Made by a program: the position numbers and the translations under genes. The notes below the pieces were generated by a model that was not told where the DNA came from, did no database searches, and saw nothing but the letters and a program-made list of their open reading frames with translations. A stretch of DNA of 32,392 nucleotides, taken from the NCBI GenBank assembly GCA_902806205.1, contig CADCVR010000030.1:1-32392 (forward strand), given 5' to 3'. Of this stretch, positions 1 through 9,025 are shown piece by piece (position 1 is the stretch's first letter; each line of letters starts with the position of its first letter). Source of the stretch: an uncultured Solirubrobacteraceae bacterium (GTDB taxonomy: Bacteria; Actinomycetota; Thermoleophilia; Solirubrobacterales; Solirubrobacteraceae).

Positions 1-138
1 CCGTCGCCCCCGCCTCGGGCCGCCCCGCCGCCCGCGCCTCGCGCCGGGCCGCCACCAACCCCGCCGCCGCGGGTCCCCCCGCACCAGGCCCAGCGCGAGT
101 TCGGCCCCGCCCGCTCGGAGTTTCCGCGGCGCCCGTGA
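1..138 (+). CDS. C-terminal end of a proline-rich protein (partial)
   Basis: Reading frame 1 is open from the window edge to a TGA at 136-138. It gives about 45 residues: a Pro/Ala/Arg-rich stretch (PSPPPRAAPPP, then PPPTPPPRVPP) ending in QREFGPARSEFPRRP. A proline-rich linker followed by a short tail containing QREFG would fit the end of a secreted or envelope-anchored protein, but no domain is visible and no function can be given. It converges on otsA. In DNA this rich in GC, open frames are common by chance, so the call rests mainly on the protein-like composition and the sensible stop position before a convergent gene. Confidence 0.35.
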   Translation, partial: PSPPPRAAPPPAPRAGPPPTPPPRVPPHQAQREFGPARSEFPRRP

Positions 139-219
139 GCCCGCGCGGGACACCGTCTCAGCGCAAGCCCGGCCGCTCTGTGAGAGCCGGTCTTCCAGGA
201 GATCGGCCAACATTCGCGC

Positions 220-235
220 GCCCGCTCGCGCGGGC
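220..235. terminator. Hairpin between convergent genes
   Basis: GCCCGC (220-225) and GCGGGC (230-235) form a six-pair stem around a four-base loop. It lies between the stop of the left-edge gene (138) and the otsA stop (253), where a bidirectional terminator is expected. No T tract follows on either strand, so it is only a weak candidate. Nothing else was seen in 139-252. Confidence 0.3.
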
Positions 236-252
236 GATCCGTCAACAGCCTC

Positions 253-1716
253 CTAGACCCGCGTGTCGGCCTTCTCGCGGATGTCGGCGAGTTGGTCGTC
301 GATCCAGTCGCCCGGGTCCCGGGCGGTGACGATCTTCTTGAGCCCTCGAAGGCGCTCCTCGCGTCGGTCGGGCGCCATCGTCAGCGCCCCGTGGATCGCG
401 TCGGCGAGCTCCTGGATGTCGAACGGATTGACGCTCAGGGCGAACTCCCCGAGCTCCTCGTGGGCCCCCGTGTTCTCGCCCAGGATCGACACGCCGCCGC
501 GCTCGTTGAGCAGGGGGCCCTCCTTGGCGACGAGGTTCATCCCGTCGAACATCGCGTTGATCAGCAGCACGTCGTAGTTCTTGTAGGCCGCGACGGCCTC
601 CTCGAGGTCGTCGCGGAGCTTGAGCTGGATCGGCATCCAGTCCGGCGTGCCGTGGCGGTGGTTGACCACCGCGACGAGCGCCTCGATCCGCTCGAGGTAC
701 TCCGCGTACTCCGGCACGTCGGTCCTCGACGGCATGAGCTGCGCGATGAACGTCACCCGCTCGGAGAACTCGGGGTGCTGCTCGAGGAACAGGTCGAAGC
801 CGGAGAACCCCCGCAGCACGTTCTTGGAGAGGTCCGCGCGGTCGACGCGGAGGATGAGGTGCTCGCGGCGGCGGGCCAGCAGCACCGCCTCGAACTTGCG
901 CACCGCCTCACGCTCGCCGAGTGCCTTGGTGGCCCGCGCGTCGATCGGCAACGGGTAGTGGCGCACCCACACTTCCCGGTCGCCCACGAGCACGATCCCG
1001 CGCTCGTGGTCGACCTCGAACTCCTCGAAGAGGTCGTCGCAGCACTGCAGGAAGTTGCGGCGGTAGGCCGAGGTGTGGAGGCCGACGATGTCGTTCGCGA
1101 GCACCCCGTGGTAGATCCCTTCGAGGATGGGCCGCGGCAGCACGCGCCAGGCGTCCGACTGTGTCCACGGGATGTGGATGAAGTGGTGCAGGAACGCGTC
1201 GGGGCGGGCGCGCCGCACGAGCGCCGGAAGCGTGTAGAGGTGGTAGTCGTGGACCATCACCACGGGCTGCTCGACGCCCTCGATCTCCTCGAGGACCGCC
1301 TGGGCGAGATCCTCGTTGACGACGTTGTAGCCGAACTCGAAGGCCTCGACCTCGTTGCGCCTGATGTCCGGGGCGTTCGACAGGTCCCACAGGTAGTGCT
1401 GGATGAACCAGAGGATCGGGTTGGCGAAGATCTTGTAGAAGCGGTCGTAGGCGTCGGGGTCCGAGGCCACGAGCTTGACCTGGTACTCGCCGCCCGCCGG
1501 CGACTGCACCTCGATGGGCTGTCCGTCGGCCTCCTCGGCGCGCGCGATGTCGGCGTCGGTCATCGCCGAAGCGATCCAGGTCGCCTCGCGGTGGGAGGCC
1601 AGGCCCGTGAGCGCGGTCACCAGACCGCCCGTGCCGCGGCTGACCGTGCCGTCGTCCTGGAAGGTCACCGGACCCCGGTTGGAGACGAGGACGAGCCTGC
1701 TGCTGCTATCGCTCAT
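253..1716 (-). CDS. otsA: Trehalose-6-phosphate synthase (OtsA, GT20 family)
   Basis: This cytosolic glycosyltransferase should join glucose from a nucleotide donor (UDP-glucose in the classical enzyme) to glucose-6-phosphate, giving trehalose-6-phosphate for osmotic and desiccation protection. The 487-residue product has the GT20 layout. An N-terminal SNRGPVTF with a GTGGLVTAL loop is followed by VHDYHLYTLPALVRR and HFIHIPW in the acceptor half. GLHTSAYRRNFLQCC, RVDRADLSKN (the Arg/Lys pair contacting donor phosphates) and FDGMNLVAKEG of the donor site follow. The start is ATG 1716 (MSDSSSRLVLVSNRG); an upstream extension to 1755 would add only Arg/Pro-rich residues. The gene lies 45 bases after htrA on the same strand, but TAACGT (1727-1732) suggests its own promoter. 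No OtsB phosphatase gene is in the window. Confidence 0.93.
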   Translation of the reverse strand: MSDSSSRLVLVSNRGPVTFQDDGTVSRGTGGLVTALTGLASHREATWIASAMTDADIARAEEADGQPIEVQSPAGGEYQVKLVASDPDAYDRFYKIFANPILWFIQHYLWDLSNAPDIRRNEVEAFEFGYNVVNEDLAQAVLEEIEGVEQPVVMVHDYHLYTLPALVRRARPDAFLHHFIHIPWTQSDAWRVLPRPILEGIYHGVLANDIVGLHTSAYRRNFLQCCDDLFEEFEVDHERGIVLVGDREVWVRHYPLPIDARATKALGEREAVRKFEAVLLARRREHLILRVDRADLSKNVLRGFSGFDLFLEQHPEFSERVTFIAQLMPSRTDVPEYAEYLERIEALVAVVNHRHGTPDWMPIQLKLRDDLEEAVAAYKNYDVLLINAMFDGMNLVAKEGPLLNERGGVSILGENTGAHEELGEFALSVNPFDIQELADAIHGALTMAPDRREERLRGLKKIVTARDPGDWIDDQLADIREKADTRV

Positions 1717-1726
1717 TCGGGGCCGG

Positions 1727-1732
1727 ACGTTA
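1727..1732 (-). promoter_or_regulatory. -10-like element (TAACGT) for otsA
   Basis: On the minus strand TAACGT matches TANNNT and ends 10 bases before the otsA ATG, which implies a very short or absent 5' leader. No clear -35 was recognised. Confidence 0.35.
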
Positions 1733-1761
1733 GCGGGCGACGTCCGTCGCGCCAAGACGGG

Positions 1762-2964
1762 TCACGGGCGCGACGGCACCTGGAGCGGGCGCTCGCCGAG
1801 CTTGACCGCGAGGACCCGGCGCCGGCCGTCGCGGACCACCGTGATCTGCGCGAGGTCGCCGGGCCGCTTGTCCGCGAGCGCGTCGGAGAGGTCCTCCTCC
1901 TCGCGGATCGCCCTCCCGTCGACGGCGACGATGACGTCCCCGCCGGTCTGGTACGGCTGGTCCTGGAAGACCCTGCGCTCGTCGCCCGCCCGGATCCCCG
2001 CCTTGTCGGCGGGGCCCCCCTCGGTCACCGTCTGCACCCAGGAGCCGCGCTGCGTCCCGAGGTCGAACCGCTCCACGAGCTGCGGGAAGAGCCCCGAAGA
2101 GGAGATGCCGAGGTAGGCGTAGCGGACCCTCCCCGTGGCGCGGAGCTGGTCGAGCGAGCGCTTCACCGTGTCGACCCCGACCGCGAAGCCCACGCCCGTG
2201 CCGTCCCCGGATTCCGTGCGGATCTGCGAGTTCATCCCCAGCACGGTCCCGTCGGCGGCCAGCAGCGGCCCGCCCGAGTTGCCCTGGTTGATCGCCGCGT
2301 CGGTCTGGATCGCTCCGGAGGTCGCAAAGCCGGTCAGCGACCGGATGGAGCGCCCGGTGGCCGAGATGACCCCGACCGAGAGCGACTGCTCCTCCCCGAA
2401 CGGCGAGCCGATCGCCGCGACGGGGGCGCCGACGACGAGATCCTTGGTCGAGCCGAGCGGCAGCGGGCGCAGCTTCAGCCCTTGGGGATCGACCTTGAGC
2501 AGCGCCACGTCGGCGAAGGGATCGAAGCCCCTGACCTGGGCGGGCACCTGGTTGCCGTCGGAGAACTTCACGTAGACGCGTCTGGCCCGCGTGATCGCCT
2601 TGCCCTCGCCCGACGTGATGACGTGCGCGTTGGTGGCCACCTCGCCTTCGGCGGAGATCACGAAGCCCGACCCGAGCCCCGCGCCGCCCGCGCGACCCGG
2701 GAGCCCCGTGGAGAGCACGGTGACGATTCCCGGCGACTCGCGCTCGTAGATCCCCGTCGGGTCGAAGCCCTCGCGGCCGACCGGGCGCCCGTCGGCGTCG
2801 AGGCGCTTGATCACCTCGACGCGCGTCGTGCGCTCCACGGTGCTCGTCCGCGTCGGAAGTTGCGCCGGGGAGGCGGCGGTGGGCTCCGGGGCGTCGTCCG
2901 CCCTCCCGCACGCGGCGAGGGCGAGGGCCGCGGCGGCGAGGACGGCGCGGACGGGCTGCGTCAT
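1762..2964 (-). CDS. HtrA/DegP-type serine protease, predicted lipoprotein, with PDZ domain
   Basis: This is a trypsin-like quality-control protease predicted to act outside the cytoplasmic membrane on misfolded proteins. The first 20 residues form a lipoprotein signal, a hydrophobic Ala/Leu run ending LAAC (Cys19). The catalytic triad is visible as His113 (NAHVIT), Asp152 (ADVALLK) and Ser230 (GNSGGPLL). A PDZ domain covers about residues 275-385 and includes GGDVIVAVDGRAI, which binds C-termini or regulates the protease. The ATG overlaps the stop of the upstream histidine kinase (ATGA, 2961-2964), so the two are translationally coupled. The order regulator, sensor, protease suggests that the two-component pair controls this protease in an envelope-stress response. 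A membrane-tethered lipoprotein form is a variation on the usual single-span actinobacterial HtrA. Confidence 0.93.
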   Translation of the reverse strand: MTQPVRAVLAAAALALAACGRADDAPEPTAASPAQLPTRTSTVERTTRVEVIKRLDADGRPVGREGFDPTGIYERESPGIVTVLSTGLPGRAGGAGLGSGFVISAEGEVATNAHVITSGEGKAITRARRVYVKFSDGNQVPAQVRGFDPFADVALLKVDPQGLKLRPLPLGSTKDLVVGAPVAAIGSPFGEEQSLSVGVISATGRSIRSLTGFATSGAIQTDAAINQGNSGGPLLAADGTVLGMNSQIRTESGDGTGVGFAVGVDTVKRSLDQLRATGRVRYAYLGISSSGLFPQLVERFDLGTQRGSWVQTVTEGGPADKAGIRAGDERRVFQDQPYQTGGDVIVAVDGRAIREEEDLSDALADKRPGDLAQITVVRDGRRRVLAVKLGERPLQVPSRP

Positions 2965-4304
2965 GCGGGAAGCTCCAGGGTGAAGGTGGTCCGGCCGGGC
3001 TGGCTCTCGACCACGAGCTCCCCCTCCATCCGCTCGGCCAGCTCGTGGGCGATGGCGAGGCCGAGGCCCGAGCCCAGCGCGTCGTCGGAGGTGATGAAGG
3101 GCTCGAAGATGTGGGGCAGCATCGTGCGCCGGATACCCGGTCCGAAGTCGCCGACGCCGAAGCGGACGAAGCCGTCGCGGCGGGAGGCGCTCACGACCAT
3201 GTCGGTGCCGTCGGGTGTGTGGGTGATGGCGTTGTCGATGAGGATGCGCATGACCTGGGCGACGCGCTCAGGGTCGCATATCGCCTCGACCGGGCTGCCC
3301 GGCACCCGCAGCTCGAGCCGGGAGTCGTGCCCGACCAGCGCCGGGATGAACTCCTGGGCGACGCGCCGCGCCAGCAGCGTGATGTCGGTGCGCTCGGGGC
3401 GCAGCTCGAGCGCGCCCGCCTCGAGCTTGGAGAGGTCCAGCAGGTCCACGGCCAACCGGCTGAGACGCGCGACCTGCTCGCGCACCTGGCCGAGGAACTC
3501 CTGCCGCGTCTCGGAGTCGAGGTCCTCGTCGGCGAGCAGCTCGAGGAACCCGCCGAGCGAGAAGATCGGCGTACGCAACTCGTGCGACGCGGTTGCAATG
3601 AAGCGCTTACGCGCGGAGTCGAGCTCGGCAAGCTGGCGGCGCATGTCGTCGAGGGTGCGCGCAAGCTCGCCGAGCTCGTCGGGGCGATCGACGGGGAAGC
3701 GTGCGCTGAAGTCGCCCGCGGCCACCCGCCGCGCTCCCGCCTCGACGCCGCGCACCCGGCGCGTGAGGCCCTGCGCGACGAGGAAGCCCGCGAGGAGCGC
3801 CAGTCCGCTCGCCACGCCGCCGGCCACCAGCACGCGGCGCTCGACGACCGCCACGCTCGCCTCCACGTCGCGCAGCGGTGTCGAGAAGACCACGACGTGC
3901 CCGACCCGGCGCCGCCCCGTCTCGGGGTTGCGGAAGGCGAAGGGCTCGGCGACCTCCCCGATGCGTCCGTTGGGTCCCGCCTCCGTCCCGCGCTCGGTAC
4001 GTCCGGTGCGTGCGGCGTCGACGGCCACGGGGAAATCGAGGCTGATGTCGCGCTCGGAGGCGGAGTCCGTACCGGGCTCCACGGTGATCCCCTCGTCGCG
4101 GTTGCTGACCACGAGCAGCACGGTCACCCGCACCCCGACGGTGTCGGCGGTGCGCCGCACGAGGTCCTTGAGCGCCGCCTGGGGCAGGCTCGTGCCGACC
4201 GCGCGCCGCAGCAGCGGCCGGTACTGGCGCGAGATGCCGGCGAGGTCGGCGAGCTTCGCGTCGACCAGGCGCTTCTCCAGACCCGGCAGCACCGCGATCG
4301 ACAC
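2961..4304 (-). CDS. Sensor histidine kinase (HAMP, HisKA, HATPase)
   Basis: This membrane sensor kinase is partner to the response regulator immediately upstream. From the GTG at 4304, an extracytoplasmic region (about 15-150) leads to a transmembrane helix near 157-178. Next come HAMP (to about 230), a HisKA domain with the phospho-acceptor His241 in ASHELRTP, and a C-terminal HATPase with DNAITHTPDGT (N box), GDFGPGI (G1) and GSGLGLAI (G2). With this start the usual first membrane helix is missing. The frame stays open upstream and encodes LRARLTLGFFALAVAAVGLV, a typical first helix, but it holds no ATG, GTG or TTG before the regulator's stop at 4379. True initiation is therefore probably at CTG 4361 or ATC 4370 (ATC has an AGAGG a few bases ahead). 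The C-terminus overlaps the htrA start by four bases. Confidence 0.9.
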   Translation of the reverse strand: MSIAVLPGLEKRLVDAKLADLAGISRQYRPLLRRAVGTSLPQAALKDLVRRTADTVGVRVTVLLVVSNRDEGITVEPGTDSASERDISLDFPVAVDAARTGRTERGTEAGPNGRIGEVAEPFAFRNPETGRRRVGHVVVFSTPLRDVEASVAVVERRVLVAGGVASGLALLAGFLVAQGLTRRVRGVEAGARRVAAGDFSARFPVDRPDELGELARTLDDMRRQLAELDSARKRFIATASHELRTPIFSLGGFLELLADEDLDSETRQEFLGQVREQVARLSRLAVDLLDLSKLEAGALELRPERTDITLLARRVAQEFIPALVGHDSRLELRVPGSPVEAICDPERVAQVMRILIDNAITHTPDGTDMVVSASRRDGFVRFGVGDFGPGIRRTMLPHIFEPFITSDDALGSGLGLAIAHELAERMEGELVVESQPGRTTFTLELPA

Positions 4305-4378
4305 CAGTCCGACCGCCGCGACCGCGAGGGCGAAGAAGCCGAGCGTCAGGCGGGCGCGCAGGGAGCTGATCGGAGCCT

Positions 4379-5095
<717 letters not shown>

Positions 5096-5120
5096 GGGGT
5101 CGAACTGTCGCGGTGCCTCC

Positions 5121-5145
5121 AGGGTAGCCCGGCACGACGTACCCT
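5121..5145. promoter_or_regulatory. Divergent -10 elements for the response regulator and the M28-like gene
   Basis: AGGGTA (5121-5126) and TACCCT (5140-5145) form an inverted repeat, so each strand carries TACCCT, a good TANNNT -10 hexamer. The plus copy ends 7 bases before GTG 5153, as expected for a leaderless transcript. The minus copy leaves about 25 bases before ATG 5095. The symmetry could also be an operator; only the promoter reading is directly suggested by spacing. Confidence 0.5.
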
Positions 5146-5152
5146 CGGACGC

Positions 5153-6928
5153 GTGCTGGACCCGCGCATCTACCGTGCCGCCTTCCTGCCGGTGTTCCTG
5201 GCGGTCCTCGTGGTCGCCTTCTCGCTCGAAGCCCGGCCGCGGGGGATCGGCACGACCCTGGCCCCCGATGCCTTCGACGGAAGCGTGGCCTTCGCGACCC
5301 TGGGGACGTACGCCGAGCGCTTCCCGGCACGGCGTCCGGGGGGCCGTGACGACACGCGGCTGGCCGAGCGGGTCGCACGCGACCTCTCCGTGCTGGGGCG
5401 CGGGACGGTGCGGACGTTCCGCGCCGAGGGGCAGACGATCGACGGAGAACAGGAGCTCATGACGGTCGTGGCCAGCCGCCCGGGGCGGCCGGGGCCCGGC
5501 CTCGTCGTGGTCGCGCACCGCGACGCGGCCGGCACCCCCGCGAAGGCGGAGCTCTCGGGCACCGCCGCGCTGACCGAGCTCGCGCGGGTGGCGGCCGCCG
5601 GGCGCCTGCGCCGCACGGTGAGCTTCGTCTCGACGAGTGGCGGCAGCGGAGGCCTCGCGGGAGCGCAGGAGGCGATCGAGCGCCTCCCGCAGCCGATCAA
5701 CGCCGTCCTGGTCCTCGGGGACCTTGCGTCGCGGACGATCCACAAACCATGGGTCGTGAGCTGGTCGAACGGAGGCGGCAGCGCGCCGCTGCGGCTGCGC
5801 CGCACCCTCGAAGCGGCCGTGCGCGCCGAGACCGGCCAGGATGCGGGGGGGCCCCGCGCCCCCGCGCAGTGGGCGCGCCTCGCTTTCCCGATGACCGTCT
5901 CCGAGCAGGGCGCCTTCGGCGAGGCGGGGGAGGCCAGCGTGCTGCTGTCGGCCACCGGCGAGCTGCCGCCCGAGGCCGGCGCGCCGGTCGACGAGCGCCG
6001 GATGACGGTCTTCGGCCGTGCGGCCCTGCGGACGATCTTCGCGCTGGACAACGGTCCCGACATCGCTTCGGGCCCCAAGGAGCTGCTGGTCACCCAGCGC
6101 AAGGTGCTCCCGTACTGGGCGGTCGTGCTCCTCGTCGGGGCGGCGTTGTTCCCCGTCTGGCTGGCGGTGCTCGACGGGCTCGCCCGGGTGCGACGCCGTA
6201 AGCTGCCCGTCGGTGCCGGACTGCGCTGGGTGCTCGCCTCGTCGCTTCCCTTCGCCCTGGCGGCGGTGTTCGCGGTCGTGCTCGGCCTGACGGGCCTGAT
6301 CGGGGAGCTGCCGGGCGCGCCCGTCCCCGCCGGCGCGGTCCCCGCGGACTCCACGGCGGCGGGAGTCGTCGTGGCGCTGCTCCTCGTGTTCGCGCTCGGC
6401 TGGATCGGGCTGCGGCCGGTCGCCTGCGGAGCGGCCGCGGCGCGCACGCCACTGGGCGACGCGCACGGCGCCGCGGCGCTCGGGGTGCTCGCGTCGGCCT
6501 CCTTCGTCGTGTGGCTGGCCAACCCGTTCGCGGCGGGGCTGCTCGTGCTTCCGGCACACCTGTGGCTGCTGGCCGTCGCACCCGAGGTGCGGTTGCCGCG
6601 GATCGCCGCGGGGGTGGTCGGCATCCTCGCCCTCGTTCCCGTGGCGCTCGTGGCCTGGAGCCTCGCCCGGCAACTCGGGTACGGCCCGGGAGAGGCGGCG
6701 TGGAACCTCGTGCTGATGGTGTCGGGTGGGCACATCGGGCCGCTGGTCTGGCTCGTGTGGTCCGTGGTGGCGGGCGCCGCGGTCTCCGTGGGCGTGCTCG
6801 CCATGCGCCGCCCACCCGCCCAGGGCGACCGGGTCCCCGTGGCCGCCCGCGGCGCGGCGGTACGCGGCCCGCGGACCTACGCGGGACCAGGGTCGCTCGG
6901 CGGCACGGACTCGGCGCTGCGGCGATGA
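5153..6928 (+). CDS. Membrane protein with a degenerate M28-type peptidase domain
   Basis: The 591-residue product has an N-terminal membrane anchor (about 8-25), an outside M28-like aminopeptidase fold (about 40-320), and a membrane module of about seven hydrophobic helices from residue 350 on. The M28 fold shows in LVVVAHRDAAG (His122, Asp124), SGTAALTELAR, the FVSTSGGSGGLAGAQ strand-turn, LVLGDLA (Asp190), and the closing VSEQGAFGEAGEASVLL. Compared with the family pattern, the bridging DD segment reads KAEL, the catalytic Glu-Glu pair reads Gly164-Ser165, and the last His ligand reads Gln252. Zinc binding and peptidase activity are therefore unlikely, and a binding or scaffold role is inferred. 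The start is GTG 5153, directly behind a leaderless-type -10. The gene overlaps the sortase by four bases and is co-transcribed with it. Confidence 0.8.
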   Translation: MLDPRIYRAAFLPVFLAVLVVAFSLEARPRGIGTTLAPDAFDGSVAFATLGTYAERFPARRPGGRDDTRLAERVARDLSVLGRGTVRTFRAEGQTIDGEQELMTVVASRPGRPGPGLVVVAHRDAAGTPAKAELSGTAALTELARVAAAGRLRRTVSFVSTSGGSGGLAGAQEAIERLPQPINAVLVLGDLASRTIHKPWVVSWSNGGGSAPLRLRRTLEAAVRAETGQDAGGPRAPAQWARLAFPMTVSEQGAFGEAGEASVLLSATGELPPEAGAPVDERRMTVFGRAALRTIFALDNGPDIASGPKELLVTQRKVLPYWAVVLLVGAALFPVWLAVLDGLARVRRRKLPVGAGLRWVLASSLPFALAAVFAVVLGLTGLIGELPGAPVPAGAVPADSTAAGVVVALLLVFALGWIGLRPVACGAAAARTPLGDAHGAAALGVLASASFVVWLANPFAAGLLVLPAHLWLLAVAPEVRLPRIAAGVVGILALVPVALVAWSLARQLGYGPGEAAWNLVLMVSGGHIGPLVWLVWSVVAGAAVSVGVLAMRRPPAQGDRVPVAARGAAVRGPRTYAGPGSLGGTDSALRR

Positions 6929-7743
6929 GGTCGCGAAGCCCGCTCGTGGAGGCTTCCCCCGAACGGGTCTCGACGCCGGGAGAGCGACACGCGCGCCGCG
7001 CGGACCGTGACCGGCTCGCCGCCCCGGGGGCGTCGCGGCGGCGTCCGCGGCTCCGCTCCCGGCCGGGCGGCAGGCTTCGCTCGGTCTCGACGGTGTTGAT
7101 CGCGGCGGGAGGGTTCCTCGCCGGCGACGCGACCGCCACCCTCGCCTGGGAGGAGCCCGTCACCCACTTCTTGACCCTCCGCCATCAGGCGGCGCTCGGC
7201 GGAGACCTCCGGGCCTTGCGGGCCGAGCCGCCGACCCGCGTCGAGCGGCGCGCCCTGGCCGGACTGCGCGGCACCCGGGAGCGCGTCGCCTTCCTGGCGC
7301 GCTCGCTCGACCGCTCCTCCGCGCCGGGCAGCGCGATCGGGGAGCTCCGCCTTCCGCGGGTGGACGAGCGCCTGGTGCTCGTGAAGGGCTCGAGCCCGGG
7401 TGCCCTGCGCAAGGCCCCGGGCACCTACGACGGCATCGGCTTGCCCGGGGTGCCCGGCACCGCGGCGATCGCCGGGCACCGGACGACCTACGGCGCGCCC
7501 TTCCGCCGCATCGACCGGCTGCGCCCCGGCGATGCGATCGTGATCGCCATGCCGTACGCGACGTTCACCTATCGCGTCGAGCGGACGCGGATCGTGAGCG
7601 CCGCCGACCTCTCCGTGCTGGCCCGCCGCCGCTACGACCGGCTCGTGCTCAGCGCCTGCCACCCGCTCTACAGCGCGGCGCAGCGCATCGTGGTGCTGGC
7701 GCGCCGGGAGCGCACCGTCCCCGCCGGGAGCCTGACCGGCTGA
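6925..7743 (+). CDS. Sortase (class E-like transpeptidase)
   Basis: Sortases cleave a C-terminal sorting signal of exported proteins and attach them to the cell wall or to pilins. This 272-residue protein has an Arg-rich cytoplasmic start, one signal-anchor helix (about 54-73), then the sortase barrel. The catalytic residues are all present: His185 in AGHRTTYG, Cys245 in LVLSACHPLY and Arg254 in AQRIVV. The spacing and the SACHP context fit the actinobacterial class E group. Its ATG (6925) overlaps the TGA of the M28-like gene as ATGA, so the pair is translationally coupled and may act at the same envelope site. No protein with an LPXTG-like sorting signal is encoded nearby, so its substrates must be elsewhere. 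Confidence 0.92.
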   Translation: MRSRSPLVEASPERVSTPGERHARRADRDRLAAPGASRRRPRLRSRPGGRLRSVSTVLIAAGGFLAGDATATLAWEEPVTHFLTLRHQAALGGDLRALRAEPPTRVERRALAGLRGTRERVAFLARSLDRSSAPGSAIGELRLPRVDERLVLVKGSSPGALRKAPGTYDGIGLPGVPGTAAIAGHRTTYGAPFRRIDRLRPGDAIVIAMPYATFTYRVERTRIVSAADLSVLARRRYDRLVLSACHPLYSAAQRIVVLARRERTVPAGSLTG

Positions 7744-7773
7744 AAGCCGGGTGTCCAGCGCCGGGCGCCGCTG

Positions 7774-7803
7774 CTCAAGCCGGCATCGGACGGCAGCCGA
7801 TGG
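7774..7803 (+). promoter_or_regulatory. Possible sigma-28-type (motility) promoter
   Basis: CTCAAG (7774-7779) and GCCGATGG (7796-7803), separated by 16 bases, resemble the flagellar sigma factor pattern (TAAA-like -35, GCCGATAA -10). The spacer is about two bases longer than the classical one. It would start transcription near 7810, just before a hairpin (GCCGCGCG 7811-7818, CGCGCGGC 7824-7831) and the FlgM-like ORF. The match is imperfect and the call depends partly on that neighbour. Confidence 0.25.
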
Positions 7804-7842
7804 AGAGCTTGCCGCGCGACGCCCGCGCGGCGCCCACACACC

Positions 7843-8049
7843 ATGAACGACTCCCGCCGTCAACCCGTCTCCCGCCAAATGTGCCTTCTCGATCTCAAGC
7901 TCCGCATCGACGCCAGTGCCTACGTGGTGGAACCGCACCTCGTCGCGGAAGCCGTCCTGCGGCGCGACGGCCTGCGGCTGCTCCCGTTCAGCTCAGGCGG
8001 TGCTCGTAGCCCGTCAGCTCGCGCGGACCCCGCGCGTCGGTCAGGCTGA
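7843..8049 (+). CDS. Small FlgM-like protein (possible anti-sigma-28 factor)
   Basis: This 68-residue ORF has at about residues 15-42 the pattern [20 protein letters not shown] followed by AEAVLRR. That resembles the C-terminal half of FlgM, where an LK..I..G.Y.V....VAE.IL stretch wraps sigma-28 and holds it inactive. The N-terminal part is shorter than in enteric FlgM. The last 20 residues ([19 protein letters not shown]) lie antisense to the end of thiL and look like read-through, giving a 62-base convergent overlap. No Shine-Dalgarno stands before ATG 7843; ATG 7879 is an alternative. No other flagellar gene is in the window, so this would be an isolated regulator. The assignment rests on the motif alone. 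Confidence 0.4.
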   Translation: MNDSRRQPVSRQMCLLDLKLRIDASAYVVEPHLVAEAVLRRDGLRLLPFSSGGARSPSARADPARRSG

Positions 8050-9025
8050 CGCGCGCCGGCCCGGCCGCGACGCGCCCGACGAGCGTCAGCCCGCACGCTT
8101 CGAGCGCGGCCCGCGGCCCGCAGGCGCACAGCTCGTAGTCCTCGCCCGCGGTCGCGGCGAGCTCGAGCGGATCGATCCCGAGGGCGGCGGCAACCTCGGC
8201 CACGCCGGGCGCGAGCGGGAGCGTCTCGAGGTCGATGGCGAGGGTGACGTCGCCGGCCGCAGCGAGGTGCTGCGCGTCGGAGGCCAGGCCGTCGGAGAGG
8301 TCGATGAGTGCCCGGGCGCCGGCACGCGCGAGCGCGGCACCGGCGGCCAGCCGCGGCTGCGGCCGCAGGTACCGCTCCACGAGCGCCTCGGCGTGCGTCG
8401 TCGTCGTCCAGGGCACCCGATCCTCGAGCAGGGCGAGGCCCGCGCCCGATGCGCCGAGCGCGCCGCTCACCCCGACCGCGTCCCCCGGACGGGCACCGTC
8501 GCGGCCGACGAGATCCTCCTCGCGCTCCGCCCAGCCCACGACCGTCACCGCGAGCAGCAGCGCCGGGGCACGGGTGACGTCACCGCCGGTGACCGTCAGG
8601 CCCGCGAGCGCGGCGAGGGCCTCCATGCCACGGGCGATGTCGAGCGCCTCCTCCCGCTCGAGGCCCTCCGGCAGGCCGAGGACGACGTAGGCCTCCCCGG
8701 GCTCGACGTCGCCCATCGCCGCGAGATCGGAGACGGCGCCGGCCAGGGCGCGCCAGCCGATGTCCCGCGCCGACACGCGCGGGTGCGCACGCCGGAAGTG
8801 CACGCCGTCGACCATCGCGTCGACGCTCGTGACGCACAACGGTCGCGACCGCACGACGGCGGCGTCGTCGCCCGACCAGCGCACCATGCGCGCCGAGCGG
8901 ACCTCCAGGAGCTCCTGGAGCGCGGCGATCAGCGAGCGCTCACCGGGCGGGCGGGGCAGTTGGGCGCCTACCGGTGGCGGTAGACGATGCGGGCGCGGCT
9001 CAAGTCGTACGGCGAGAGCTCGCAC
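7988..9025 (-). CDS. thiL: Thiamine-monophosphate kinase
   Basis: ThiL phosphorylates thiamine phosphate with ATP to make the cofactor thiamine pyrophosphate in the cytosol. Diagnostic segments are WSGDDAAVV (metal/ATP-binding Asp residues), [38 protein letters not shown], the glycine-rich [30 protein letters not shown] and [12 protein letters not shown], all in the family order. The frame opens at GTG 9025, inside infA. The recognisable protein begins only at [15 protein letters not shown], with no ATG/GTG/TTG after the infA stop. Initiation is therefore either at GTG 9025 (58-base overlap) or at a CTG near 8959. It is the last gene of an infA-thiL unit. Confidence 0.93.
   Translation of the reverse strand: MRALAVRLEPRPHRLPPPVGAQLPRPPGERSLIAALQELLEVRSARMVRWSGDDAAVVRSRPLCVTSVDAMVDGVHFRRAHPRVSARDIGWRALAGAVSDLAAMGDVEPGEAYVVLGLPEGLEREEALDIARGMEALAALAGLTVTGGDVTRAPALLLAVTVVGWAEREEDLVGRDGARPGDAVGVSGALGASGAGLALLEDRVPWTTTTHAEALVERYLRPQPRLAAGAALARAGARALIDLSDGLASDAQHLAAAGDVTLAIDLETLPLAPGVAEVAAALGIDPLELAATAGEDYELCACGPRAALEACGLTLVGRVAAGPARVSLTDARGPRELTGYEHRLS

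Noticed and set aside
7744-7842. Possible c-di-GMP (GEMM) riboswitch before the FlgM-like ORF
   Set aside because: There is a GCAGCCGA-like string and hairpins, but the conserved GCAAA and GACGCAAAG parts are absent, so the sigma-28-like promoter reading fits better.
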